From: Metellina segmentata
Lineage: Eukaryota; Arthropoda; Arachnida; Araneae; Tetragnathidae
DNA length: 64,000 nt
Direction: 5' to 3'
Assembly (NCBI GenBank): GCA_947359465.1
Contig: OX375876.1
Span: forward strand, 71,058,998 to 71,122,997
The notes beneath the pieces were generated by a model. It was not told the DNA's origin, searched no databases, and saw nothing but the letters and a program-made list of their open reading frames with translations. This document shows positions 36,170-48,028 of the stretch, one piece after another. Position numbers and translations under genes: made by a program. Position 1 is the first letter of the stretch. Each line of letters opens with the position of its first letter.

Positions 36170-36690
36170 CCCCCACGTGCTGCAATGAAACTAGCAACCC
36201 TACTGGTCATATTTCAACAAAGCTTTGATACGCAGATATGGTATTTGTGTCCATTCCTGCTGCAAGAATGTCGCCAGCTCAGGTGTAGATTTCGGACGTG
36301 GTTCACTAATCCGTAAGCGTAGCTCTAACTCGTCCCACGAATGTTCTATGGGGTTTAGGTCGGGACTCTGAGCGAGACAGGAAAGACGTTTTACATCCAT
36401 ATCTTGATACTACTGCTTGACAGAAGCTTCAGTATGATATGGAGTTTTGTATTCCTGGAAGTAACATTCGTCCAATACATAAAATTGCCAGAGCGTATTA
36501 AGAACCCGATGTCCAAAATGTTCATTTAGGCTTCGGCGTTCAATTTACCAGGAACAACATGAAAAGGTCACAGGCCATACCACGAAAAACACCTCAAAAC
36601 AAGTAGTCGGATTTTATGCAAATCCTCTGGCGTCCGGTCCAGTATTGTAGGGTAGTGTATATTCTGTCTATGACATCACTATAGTCGTAT
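36170..36690 (-). pseudogene. Tc1-like transposase C-terminal relic
   Basis: The best frame (36200-36400) reads AQSPDLNPIEHSWDELELRL, which includes the catalytic Glu motif of Tc1, then a tail ending RIKALLKYDQ. Upstream, in other frames, are fragments such as RCFSWYGL and PFHVVPGKLNAEA from the middle of the DDE domain. No intact catalytic triad remains. Confidence 0.7.
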
Positions 36691-38154
36691 TTGAGTCTGG
36701 TGGCTCATTTATTACAGACTGCTTGACACTTGCATCAAACATTGCCGTTTCAGTACGTCACAGCGATATGGCATGGGGCGCACTCGCCTAGTGCGAAGTA
36801 TGGTTGTACCTTTTTTTAAGACCCTCAACCTCTATAATTCACCCAGAGGGTGTAGTGCCACATTTGTAGAGGCGGGGTTAGGACACCGAGCACCGAGGAG
36901 GAACAGACAGATAACCCCCGGGAAAAGAGCACACGCCTTCTCCTGGCATAGATGAAAAGGGAACATGGTCAACACGGTCAATCCAAACAATGGTATTTAA
37001 AAAAAATTAACAAAAGCAGGGTTACAAGCCTTGGAAGAGTACAAAATCTTCTAAGACAACAAATGTCGATCCGTCAGCATGCAGGTGAGGGCGAAAAGTT
37101 TGTAGCCCGAAATGTTCCATGACAAGCAGGATGGCTGGTTGTTGTGTAAAAGATAAAACGTTTGTAAAAATGATAATAGAACAATACAGCTGGACGATAG
37201 GACCAGGTATCGTGGAAGCCAGTCAAGAGGACCGCCGGCTGCAATCATGCAGGCAGAGTAGAGGACTGCAGATTACGGTAGCACTGTTACGAAACATGCG
37301 AGCGAATTTGGACAGCTGAAGTAAAATCTTCGCAAAAGGCCTTCTTTGTTTGCACTGGAAATCTCTCATCGTGACATTTCCACGTGTTTACAAAATAAAT
37401 TCTGAATAGTAATGACACGATGAATTATTCTGATGTAAGCTCTTAGAAAAAATATTATTTTGTTTTTACCACGTTTTGATCACGTTAATTTACATCATTC
37501 TGCTGATATATAGTTGTAATACGTTTTTGAGATTCATATTTTTATTTGATCCTGTATATTTTAAGATGACATTCAGACATATCTGTTCTCTAATTTATAA
37601 GAGCAGTCAACGAAATAGTGTACCTAGTTCGAGTGTAAGCTTAAAGGTTCGGACGAAAAGGACAGAACAATTAAAATATCATTAATAAATGTAGTTCCAT
37701 GGAACACCATTTTTTAATCTTTCTTCAATCTGTCTCATTTATTCATCCACGTGGGCAAGAAAGCAAACTTTTGGGAAGTCGATATTTTTCTTCAGGCTGT
37801 CGATGAAAACCCGATGTAAAATTGCGATAAAATCATTGAGGCAAAAACAATTCATTTCATTTTCTTCCCTTATTATTCGGCAAAAAGCACTAGCTGTCCT
37901 TTGAATAGGACTGTCAGTTACAGACGCAGTTAAAGAAAAGAGAAATGGGCAATTTTCTCTGCTATCTCAATTATTCTTTTCTCATCTTCTGTGTTCGAAG
38001 TAGATAAAATAGATGAGATTGATGACTCTTCAGCTTCACCATTGAATTACTTTTTACTTTTATCTTTCCGGATCGTTTACATTCCAGTCTCTGCTTTGCG
38101 ATCTTAATTGATTCTCAACAAGAAAAAAACTCGAAAGCATCAGTTTGTGAAGAC
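36691..38154. other. Unassigned DNA
   Basis: The part 36760-37320 is less AT-rich and has short frames without recognisable motifs; it may be the body of another decayed transposon. From 37400 on it is AT-rich. A minus frame near 37920-38060 reads EDEKRIIEIAEKIAHFS, protein-like but unidentified. Confidence 0.3.
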
Positions 38155-39817
38155 TCGCTTTTTATCGTGTTTTTCCAGATTGCATTTATTTGAAATTCAA
38201 GTGGTTGAAAATAAGTTCAACAAATAGTTATTCGCGAGTCTTATGTGCGCTTCTTAGAACACGTTTTTAATTTCGATTTCACGATTCAGATAAATTAATG
38301 CATTGAAAAGGAAGTGGCGTTATAAAGTTAGAAAAAATACTTCAGTTAAAAATTTTTCCTGCGTAAATTCCGATAGCAGCTTCTTTCCGGGAAAAGAAGA
38401 AATGCAGCTTGTTTTCGAAATTCGTCGCACAGAATATTCGTGAATTGTTTTATTTTAGAATATTTATAACTGCTATATTTTGAAAAATTGCTCAACGTTT
38501 GAAACCGAACTCTTTAAATCTGTTTATATCAAACTAAAAAAAACATAATCCGAAGCTCACACTTTAAATTAGTTAAGCTTAAAAAATAAACCACCGAAGC
38601 TCACTCTTTGAATACTTTAAACCAACTTTAAACTATTTCACTCAAAGATACTCTGAATCAGCTTATTACTAACTGTAATGAACACATGTGACACGACACA
38701 GAATCTTTATTAGTAAAGGGGTGCACTTTAAAGAAGGATCTTAACCTCATACATGTGTTACAAGTCGAAAACATTGGAGTTACTCAGATTTGAGAGATTT
38801 GAAATTAACAAGAAAATTCAGAAGTAGATTTCTCTTTTTTCTCAAAATAGTTTTTATTTTCAAAAACTTTTTCTAGAACTGACAGCTTTTATGTAAAAAC
38901 TGCAGATTGACATAAATGCTTATCGCTAACCAGACATTTATAAAAAGATCTACCTACGAGCACCAATATTAAAAAACAAAACAAAGCTCAATGTTTCATT
39001 ACCGTTATCATACAGCAGACAAACATAATGATCAATATGAAGTGCTCCCTAAGTACCACGATACATTAAGGAAATTCACTTTTAACTTTAAAGTTTCCAC
39101 GAAAAAAGTTTGTCAATCTAGCTTACAAAGAACCCGATATATCTAAACTGGGTTAACTTGATTTTGGATACACTGTAGAAAAACGAACCCCGTAACTTTA
39201 TGAATACAAAAAACTCCACAACACGTAACATGCCTAGATGAAAATAATAAATCACGCGATTCCTTTTAGACCATTGTAAAAAAATCTGAATAGTAGATAA
39301 TTTATTATTCTTGTGTGAAGAGAGCTCTCCTTCTTACGAGGAGCAATTTTGCTTTTTAGCGACGTTTCTGAAATTTCCAAAAAGAATTTCGCCGAAAGTA
39401 GCCACTCTTGACAACGTGACGTGATAAATATGGCTTTAATGCTCCCCCCAACTAGATTCTTCGACATGCATCAGCAACGAGGGCTGTTTAGAGGACTTTT
39501 TTATCCTCACTGCGTTGAAAAGGAGCTTCTTACAATAGTACTATTAATTATTATTGTAAAGAACAGCCAAATTAATGGAAGACCCACGTTTAATGAAACT
39601 GCAAGGCTCGGTAATTGCACTACCAGAGGATTTAATTGAAGATTTATAGTACGTGAAGGGAGAAAAGATCTCTTAACCGTTCAACTATGTGGTTTATTTT
39701 CGAAATTTCGATTCGGAGAATTTGCTTTGAAAATTTATACATATATATTTCCATATACATATATATTTTACACTCCACATATATATTTCTTTATAAAGGA
39801 ATTTCCTTGAAATGTCT
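38155..39817. repeat. Interspersed repeat R, copy 2
   Basis: The best counterpart of 25980-27655, collinear over its length. From about 38650 it also forms the left part of the tandem duplication whose second unit starts at 42063. It contains the 150-base block identical to copy 1. Confidence 0.8.
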
Positions 39818-41600
39818 CAAAAATAATTAAAAAAAATTGTTTTAGCGCAGTTGAAATATTTTCATTTTTTTTGTTAAACAATATGCTTTTCCAAACTTTA
39901 TGTTCATATAGGAATTAATATGCAAAGGCTTTTTGAGACTGAGAGGTATTTTCAATAATGACCAACTTTTCGTAGTTGCTGATAGAGCTTCTTAGGCGAC
40001 AAGTACGTATATCCTGTACGTATTCTAACCTCAACGTCACGGCTGGTTTTTTAATACTATTTCAGTACTTCGCCAATAAAAATTTTGAAGTATAGTACCG
40101 GATTGATAGATGATAGTTCATTGCTTTCATAAATTAGATTAAATGCCAAACATTGCCAAAACGGCGATAAGGTGCAACTATAATTAAGCCCTGAATGAAT
40201 TATGCCAGTAAATAATACCGAAATTCTATTATAATAGGAATCATTGGCGATATAAATATGACAATATATGAATCTTCCTATAAACATTCTAGTATGAATC
40301 ATGCTATAAATATAGTAATACAAATCTACCAATACATAATACCAGTTTAAAATAATAATAAGAATATTTCCCGTTAAATATGAAGTATGAATAATTTCAA
40401 AAGTAAATAATGTCGATTTGTAATGTACAATATAAGTCATTACTAATAATTACCGAATTGATACAAGACAGTTGATTGGACAAACCTTTTGGATTAAATA
40501 CAAAATATTGCCAAACCATCGATAAACTTTATTTTAAGATAAACCGGATTTAAATCCTGCCAGAGCATTTGTTAATCAAAGGTATACCTTCGCACACTGT
40601 CTGGTTTATTTGTTTGGACAGTAAAATCCCTCTCATGATTTACTTCAGATACATTTATGAATAAAATCAATATACATTGACTTCCCAAATTACGCATTTA
40701 TCAAGAAGAGGAAAGCCTATAGAATGTTCTTTACTAAATTCCTTATTATCGGCAATGACGCCATGATTTTATTTGAGAAACACAAATTGGAAAGTTTATT
40801 CTTAAAATGGGCCAATACCGATATTCATGCGTTTACCAACTGGGATTTGAATCCGAGGCTTACTGGGTGGCAAACAAAGCTATGAACACGAAACTTGCAA
40901 GGCAGAAAAGCTTAAAGGTTTACAAAATTCTCAGTCACAAAGCTCAGTCTAGTGTCTACTAATGTCGAGAAACAGAATAGAAACATGAAACAATTTTTGT
41001 ACCATATCTTATAGCATGTAGAACCGTTTTTTTCCCGGAGAGGTACTGAACTAATATGAGTTGATGTTTACTATGGATATTTTATCGCATTCCTTGTACA
41101 AAAATAAATGCTGTTGAGGTCACTGTTTCGACTATTTTACATTTTATCTATCCTTTCTAACTAGTGCCTCCCATTTTCGTCAAATTGAGGTCCTGAATTT
41201 GTGACGTTGATACTGAGAACTATACTTTTCTTTTACACTCATCTCTATTGTAATGACACAATATTTGACTCGAACTCAAATTGTTGAGTATTTTCTTTTA
41301 AATGTTTCTTCTTCTTAAACCTAAATGTATAAAATCCAAAAAATAATGCTGTTGTTAATGTAAAAATCCAATAAAACCCAAATCTAAATGAATAAAATAA
41401 ATTATCCAAATGTGTTATTTATATTCACTACCAACTATAAAATGAAGAAAGTTTGAAATAATCAATTTACTTTGATTCTTGTCTAATGAAAACTAAATTT
41501 TCATCATACCTTGGAATTATGCCAATCTGTTCGAAGCACTAAGTCACCTTCATACTTGACTGTGGGGATTAGGGATAGTGTTTGAAGGAAGCATATCATA
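39818..41600. repeat. Tandem duplication, unit 1 (continued)
   Basis: From 40324 on, this DNA aligns with 42749-44007: CTACCAATACATAATACC against CTGCCAATAAATAATATC, then AACTGGGATTTGAATCCGAG against AACTGGGACTTCAACCCGAA. The section 39330-40323 has no counterpart in unit 2. A minus-strand GGATTCAAATCCCAG near 40845-40859 resembles a tRNA T-arm, so a very old SINE may be embedded. No gene. Confidence 0.7.
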
Positions 41601-42062
41601 ATAGGCATAAATTTTTTCTAAACATACTATCGATCATTCCTCAGAACATCACATAAATTTAAGTGAAATAAGGTATGTAATCGCTTTTGAGGTATTGTCA
41701 AGGTTTCAAGTTTAATTTGGTTTACAGCCAGTCTTTCAATTCTTTGTATAGTATGTGACAATACCTTACCATTTGAATTATGTCTGGATGAATATTTCAA
41801 AGATGGCTTCCTTCCGTAAGCTGATAGGTTTTCAGTATAAGACACAACTGACCAAAAGAAAATGTGCTGTGTGCAAACCGGATGACAAGTGGTAAACATC
41901 AAGTCAGTATTTCACAATTTCCATTCTACTTAAGCCTAAATGTATAAAATCCAAAAAATTAATGCTGTAGTAAATGTATAAATCAAATAAAATCCATATC
42001 TTAATGGATAAAATAAAATATCCATAGGTGTTATATTTATTCACTACCTACTTTAAATTATT
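41601..42062. other. Junction between duplication units
   Basis: The part 41937-42062 resembles 41310-41455 (both contain CCTAAATGTATAAAATCC), so the duplication breakpoints are complex. No gene is recognised. Confidence 0.5.
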
Positions 42063-44007
42063 ATATTCAATGGGGTACTCTGAATCAGCTTTTTACTAAC
42101 TGTAATGAACACGTGTGACACGATGCAGAATTTTAATGAGTAAGGGGGTTGACTTTAAGAAAGGTCTTTATCTCATATATGTATTACAAATTAAAAACAT
42201 TCGCATACTTCCGAACGGTTTGAAAAAAAAAATGCAGAAATAAATTTATCTTTCCTCTCAAAATAGTTTTTGTTTTGAAACTTTTTCTAGAAGTGACTAT
42301 TTTTAAGTAAAAACTACAGGTTGACGTAAACGCTAAAGATAATCAGACATTGCTAAAAAGATACACCTACGAGTACTAATATTCAAAAACAAAACAAAGA
42401 TCAAAATTTCATTACCTATATCCGACGGCAGACAAGCATGATGATTAATATGAAGTGCTTCCGAAGTACCACCCTACATTAAGGAAATCTATTCTTAACT
42501 CTAAAGTTTGCCCGAGAAAAGTTTGTTAATCTAACTTACAAAGAACCCGGAAATCTAAACTGGTTTAACTTGATTTTGGATACGCTGAAGAAAAACAAAC
42601 CCCATAGCTTTACTTTTACAAAAACCTCCACAACACGTAACATTCTAAGATGAAAATAATAAATCACGCTTCTCTCTTTAAACCACTTTAAAAAATCTGA
42701 ATGGTAGATAATTTTTTTTATGCTTGTGAGAATAGAGCGCTCCTGCCAATAAATAATATCGAGTTGTTATGATAGTAAGAATCGTTCCCATTAAATATGA
42801 AATATGAATCACATTTCTAAAGTAAGTAGTGAAGAGTTGTTATGAATAATATGAGTCATTTAAAAAAATAACGAATTTATAAATGGTAATTAATTGGCCA
42901 ACACCAATGGAATTTATCGCCAAAACCGTCGATAAACGACATTTTAAGATAACACCGATTTAATCCTGCCAGAACACATTTGGTCAGTCAGAAGAAGTAT
43001 ATCTTTGCACACCTGTCTGGGTTTATTTGTTTAGGCTGTAAAATCTCTCTAAATATCTACTTCAGATACATTTATAGATAAAACCTATATACATTGGCTT
43101 CCAAAATAAAGCAACCATCGAGGATAGAAGGAATAATATGTTCTTTATTAAGTTCATAAAGCTCACCCAATAACGTCTTGACGTTTTTTAAGAAGGAACA
43201 CCAATGGGTAAGCGTTAAACTTAACATGAACCAATACCGACATTCATGCATTTACCAACTGGGACTTCAACCCGAAACTTACTGGGAGGCAAACAACCGT
43301 TGTGACCACGAAACCTGCAAGGCGGCAAAGCTTAACGAAAATAAATAAATTTTGAACTTCATTTTTCAGAGGATTGAAAGGTACAGCTTTAGGCTGAGAC
43401 CATAGCATTTCTAGTTTGTGTGAAGTTTACATAATTGACAATGTGAAGTTTACATAATTCGACGTCACAAAGCTGAGTCTAGTGTCTCCTAATGTCGCGA
43501 AAAAAATATAAAAACACGAAATTGTACTTTGTTCCGTAACGTTTGGCATGTAGAACAGTTTCTTAACCGGAGGGGTATTGAACTAATATGAGTTTGTGTT
43601 TACTATGGATATTGCATCCCATTCCTTTAACAAAAATGCTTTTGAGGTCTTTGTTTCAACTACTCTACATTTTTCAATCGTTTCCAACTATGGCCGCACA
43701 TTTTCGTCAAACTGAAGTCCTGAGCTTGTGACGGATTTGTTTCTTAGAATGAGCTTAAACTATACTTTTCTCTTACACTCGTCTCTATTGCCGTGAGACA
43801 ATATTTGTCTCGGACACAAAATGTTGAGTATTTCATTCAAAATGTTTAATATTTGGAAATATTTTTTAAGTTTGATTTCTAGTATAATGAAAACTAAAAT
43901 TTCCACCATATATTGAAATTATGCCAGTCCTTTTAATGCACAAAGTCACTTTCATACTTGACAGTTTAGATAGTATTTTGAGGAAGCAGATCTCACAATA
44001 GTTTACA
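42063..44007. repeat. Tandem duplication, unit 2 (includes repeat R, copy 3)
   Basis: Positions 42063-42748 match the middle of repeat R (from the TACTCTGAATCAGC motif to AGAGCGCTCC). The sequence then jumps over about 1 kb present in unit 1 and continues collinear with 40324-41590. Identity is visibly lower than between repeat R copies 1 and 2. The Tc1-like element at 44010 was inserted into this unit. Confidence 0.75.
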
Positions 44008-44009
44008 TA

Positions 44010-45372
44010 CACTCTATACCAAAAATATCGACGCACCAAGAAGGAATCATCCGATTGCTTTGAAATTTCGTATGCAAAAATGTTCTCACCAAATATTCAA
44101 ATGATTAAAATTTGGTGTCCAATGAATGAATTGTGCGATCTGCAGCGCATAGGAACTGTACATCCAGCAGATGTATATAAGGAGTTGTTCTTAAACTGTT
44201 GTTAAAAATTTCTGCTGCATTGCGATTTAGGATACCTTTCAACGACTGAAAAAATGCCTCGCCGCAGGATTCGAGTTCATTACGAGCAACTTTCAGAGTT
44301 TTAAAGAGGTCGTATCATTGGATTGAAAGAGGCAGGTTGGGCAAATCGGAGAATCGCTCGTCATGTGAGTCGAAGCGATGCGGCGATTAGAAGATGCTGG
44401 CAAGAGTGGGTGGACAATGGCAGATTTCAGCGTCATGATGGTAGCGGTCGACGTAATGCCACAACAGATCGCGAGGACAAAGTGATTGTCAGATAAGCTG
44501 TCACAGCGCCTGATTCATCGCTATCAACCATCAGTCGTGCGACCCACACACGAGTGTCCACCATGACCATTCACAGACGGCTGAAAGAGCGAAATATACT
44601 CTCGTAGCGACCGTTAAGCCACCTGCCACTCACGCCTGCACACTGTCGAGCCAGATAACAGTGCTGCTTGGCTCGATCAGGCTGGAATGATGCTGACTGA
44701 GGACGTATAGTCTTTAGCGACGAATCCCGCTTCCAACAGTCCTGACGATCATCGAAGACGTGTCTGGAGACGCCCAGGGAAGCGTGCAGATCCTGCTTTC
44801 ACTATTGCACGCCACACGGGCCCTCAACAAGGAGTTATAGTCTGGGGTGCCATTTCTCTTGATAGCCGGACCCCTTTGGTCGTCATCAGAGGTACACTTA
44901 CTGCACAGCGGTACGTTGACGACATTCTGAGACCTGTTTTGCTACCGTACCTTTCGCAGTACCATGGGCTTATTTTTCAGCAAGACAATGCCAGACCGCA
45001 TACGGCACGTGTTGCTATGAATTGTCTTCGAGCTTGTCAAATACTTCCTTGGCCAGCCAGATCACCAGATCTCTCTCCCATCGAGCATGAATGTTGATGA
45101 CGTAGTCCGACAATTGGATCAAATTTGGCAAGAAATACCGCAGGAGGCTATTCGGGAGTTTTATCGGTCTATGCCACGCCGTGTGGCAGCTTGCATCCAG
45201 GCTAGAGGCGGGTCAACACCTTACTGAGCTCGTTACTATAACTCTGAAATAAATCATTCAATTGTTCTGAAATTTAATCATTTTCTATTCTATACATAAT
45301 TTTCCTATCCACCAATTTTTGTCTCCATCGGACAACTCCTTCTTGGTGCGTCGATTTTTTTATTATAGAGTG
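44010..45372 (+). mobile_element. Tc1-like DNA transposon with TIRs
   Basis: The ends are CACTCTATACCAAAAATATC on the left and, reversed, CACTCTATAATAAAAAAAAT on the right, both followed by CGACGCACCAAGAAGGA. TA flanks each side (44008-44009 and 45373-45374). The 1.36-kb length and single gene are standard. The TIRs are well preserved, so this is younger than the segmental duplication it interrupts. Confidence 0.9.
44254..45227 (+). pseudogene. Tc1-like transposase, broken
   Basis: The ATG at 44254 gives MPRRRIRVHYEQLSEF, then a stop, then RGRIIGLKEAGWANRRIARH (helix-turn-helix). Later fragments: STMTIHRRLKERNI, VFSDESRFQ (first Asp), VWRRPGK-like sequence, FQQDNARPHTARV (second Asp), ARSPDLSPIEH (Glu) and the C-terminal ARGGSTPY before TGA. 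There are 32 residues between the second Asp and the Glu, as in the element at 10799. A frame change directly after SPIEH, and several earlier stops, inactivate it. It is related to, but not the same as, the 10799 element. Confidence 0.85.
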
Positions 45373-45374
45373 TA

Positions 45375-45930
45375 TATGGTTCTAGTTGTTTTGACCTGTA
45401 GACATAATTTTAACATACATTTTGAATTCCCGTTGAAAAAAATCGTGTATTTCCCTCTAGGAAGTCAAATTTATGAACAGTATAAACATGCCTTTTTATT
45501 TGCCAAACTAAGTAACATTAAAACACCACTCATTTACACAGCACATTTCTGCTTATTTAAATGAACTTAAATTTAATTTACCTTTGATGGACATTGCTAT
45601 GGAAACTAAAATCATCAACTGTGATACAATGAAACGGCAGAGCGAATTAGACGCGTGTTTATGTTTTCCAGTGTTTCATGCAGCAGTTTGTAGAATACCA
45701 TCTTAAAGATATTACTATTACTAATATCTTAAGTTTAATCAGATGGATATGCGAAATTTAAGAATAAGTGATGAAATTGTAATAATTTAACATCCATAAC
45801 GCCTATTACTCTCATATTTTCATTGAACATTTTGAGTATAGTGAAAAGCTATGCGTTATATAAGGGTAACGATATGTTAAGATTCCCAAAATATGTAAAT
45901 ATTGGAGCTGGTAAATTTCATACTTTTCAG
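45375..45930. other. AT-rich DNA upstream of the receptor pseudogene
   Basis: No further receptor exon was recognised here. It ends with CATACTTTTCAG, a good 3' splice-acceptor sequence directly before the pseudogene exon. Confidence 0.4.
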
Positions 45931-46613
45931 TTGGAAGATTAGTGATGACAATCCTGGAGGAGTGAAAGGAAGATTTCTTACACTTTTATCTGAAATTTTG
46001 AAGTTTAAATACATACTAATGTTTTCATTGGATAAACAGTAAGGATGACTTTTAGACGATGGAAACTGAACTGGCATGATTGGAATGATCTTAACAAGTG
46101 AGGCGGATATGGCTCTTTCGTACATAACTATCACTGAGCAGAGGAAACTGTTTGTAAACTTTAGTGAACCCTACACTCAGAGCAGTTTGTGCTTCGCAAC
46201 TGATTTCCCAGAGCTCAAGTCACGATTGTATACTTATTTGTACCCATTCGTCCAATCTGCATGGACTTGCATTCTTGCTCTTTTAATCATCGTTCCTCTG
46301 ATATTAGGCAGGGTGTCCAAGTTAAAATTATCCTTCTTTCATCTTTTGCTAATAGCTTATGCAAGTATATTAAGGCAGGAATTATGCAGAAAGCTGAGAA
46401 AGGGGATCTTCTGGATCCGATGTTGGTGGGCTGCATCATATGTGTTATCCATAAGCTACGCCGCAGTGATAGCTTCTTTTTTTAACGATTCCGCTGAACG
46501 AAGCGCCTGCGACATATCGCACCACGGCAAGAAAAGTGACGCAACTCAAAATTGCAGAATTTGAGAAACATCAACTTAAACGATATTATAAAATTTATAT
46601 TGAAATGAAATAA
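45931..46613 (+). pseudogene. Ionotropic-receptor-like gene, 3' exon(s), inactivated
   Basis: The frame begins after an acceptor at 45930: WKISDDNPGGVKGRFLTLLS, the first ligand-binding lobe (S1). It continues through DDGN, a TGA where Trp is expected, TGMIGMILTSEADMALSYIT and ITEQRKLFVNFSEPY. Membrane segment M1 is YLYPFVQSAWTCILALLIIV. A pore region and a second membrane segment ending VLSISYAAVIASF follow. After a T-run the frame changes, and the S2-side remnant LTIPLNEAPATYRTTARKVT runs on to a stop at 46611. Stops at 46040, 46046 and 46067 and one extra T near 46480-46486 make it dead. The family (variant ionotropic glutamate receptors, chemosensory in arthropods) forms ligand-gated cation channels; S2 is truncated. 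A divergent glutamate receptor is the alternative. Confidence 0.75.
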
Positions 46614-46635
46614 GCTTCTTTTAAATTTTAGGTAA

Positions 46636-46998
46636 TGAACCGGTGTTATCATCGTTTCAATGATAATGAATTAAATGAACTATATTGACGAACTAAACAA
46701 CTTTAATGCATATAAAATTAAAAGCACAACATAAAACTCACATACCCATGGTCCTCTCGGTAACTCCGTTATTCTCGCCAGCTCAGCGCGGCTTGGGTCG
46801 GTCAGCTTCCTTCGGTCTCTCTCAATTCCCCTGCCTGCTCTAGTGTGTGGTTATCCAGCCTGGTTTTTTCTGTCGAGTTGAGAAGTGTTGCTTTTACGGG
46901 GTGGAGAAGGCAAGAGGGGTTGCCGCAGTGAGCTGGACCTGGGGTTGCTAGGTCGTGTTGCCAGCGTAGTGATGAACATGATACATTTCAACGTATCA
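46636..46998 (-). repeat. 3' LTR of the minus-strand element
   Basis: 363 bases, paired with 48029-48391. The middle (about 46760-46960) is GC-rich in contrast to the AT-rich outer parts. Confidence 0.85.
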
Positions 46999-47011
46999 TC
47001 ACCCCCTTCCC
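46999..47011 (-). promoter_or_regulatory. Polypurine tract
   Basis: The minus strand reads GGGAAGGGGGTGA, ending directly at the LTR. This is the expected plus-strand DNA primer of an LTR element and fixes the orientation. Confidence 0.75.
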
Positions 47012-47496
47012 AAAGTAATAACCGGGACCGAGAAAACCATGGGAAAAATTGCCATTGCAACAACAGATAAATTCTTGAATAAATACAATATGGTAAATAA
47101 AACATGAAATCATAACATACACTGAAGACAAAACGACATTAATCAGCATCACAAATATGAAGGAGTGTCAGTATGAAGTAATAAGAAATGTTAAATATAA
47201 CTGCAATGTCCACAGTTCTCACGCAAATTTGTATATTGCAACACTTTTGCATTCAAGGTAAGAATGTGTAAATTTTCTAAAAGAATTTACTGTTCTCGTG
47301 AGATATCTCATCATATGACACACTTTCCCGATAGAGGAGAAAGAAAAAAAAAATTTACGAAGAAAAATTCTTTGTGTGAAGTCAATATCAAAAACTGGAT
47401 TGTCGTCGATGTTGGTTCTGATAGCGGGAGCACACTGTCCAGGGCTTTACGACCGTACTAATTTACTGCATGAGTAACTGCATTCGTCCATTTAAC

Positions 47497-47850
47497 TCAC
47501 AGCTGTTTACACTGTGCAAAATAACTTAAGTTTGTTGCCAGAGGAACTTTCTCTTCAAGTCGGTCAATTAGTAATTTGGAAAACTCATCAAAATTTAGGC
47601 TACATTTTATTTCCGAATCTGCGATGGCTATTCTCGCTGCTTTACCTGTTATTTTTAATTTAGCAATTGTGAGTTTCTCACTTTCGGTCCATCCACTTAA
47701 CCGAGATATTTAATTCATTTTAGCGATAAATTCTTTTGCCGAAATATCACCATCACCCGAAAGATTCGGCAATAGTGACAAGAATTCATTTCTATGACTA
47801 TTTCCGGTGGTATTTAAACTTCTACTGGTAATTCGTCTTCGTGGTGGCAT
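47497..47850 (-). pseudogene. gag relic of the minus-strand LTR element
   Basis: The ATG at 47850 opens MPPRRRITSRSLNTTGN, then LPNLSGDGDISAKEFIAKM, an in-frame TAA, then LSGWTESEKLTIAKLKITGK and a KLLIDRLEEK helix before a TGA. Weaker gag-like sequence (GRKALDSVL) continues past it to about 47400. The pattern (short basic start, then a GWT...K..IA.LK..G.A capsid helix) is that of arthropod gypsy-type gag. Two stops inactivate it. Confidence 0.65.
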
Positions 47851-48009
47851 ATTTACTTTTTACACTAATTACAAGGGTTTTTTAATAAATAATACAAAAT
47901 AAGGAAAAGAAATGTCATGAAATTAAAATTTGAAACAATACTACAGTTGTATTTGAATGTAAGAAATGGATTGGGAAGGATTGCATACAGTATCCGCGAA
48001 CACGGGGTT

Positions 48010-48027
48010 CGAATTGTCACGGCACCA
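48010..48027 (-). promoter_or_regulatory. Primer-binding site, tRNA-His type
   Basis: The minus strand reads TGGTGCCGTGACAATTCGAA, one base from the LTR. The complement, TCACGGCACCA preceded by GGTTCGAAT, matches the 3' end of eukaryotic histidine tRNA (acceptor stem TCACGGCA plus CCA, and the T-loop). Confidence 0.75.
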
Positions 48028-48028
48028 A

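Noticed and set aside
36773..37319. Short plus ORFs with Arg-rich sequence as genes
   Set aside because: No conserved motif, broken on all frames, and located between Tc1 relics; left as unassigned DNA.
40057..40440. 127-codon minus-strand ORF
   Set aside because: Tyr/Ile/His-rich, no motif, and partly within duplicated DNA whose other copy does not keep the frame.
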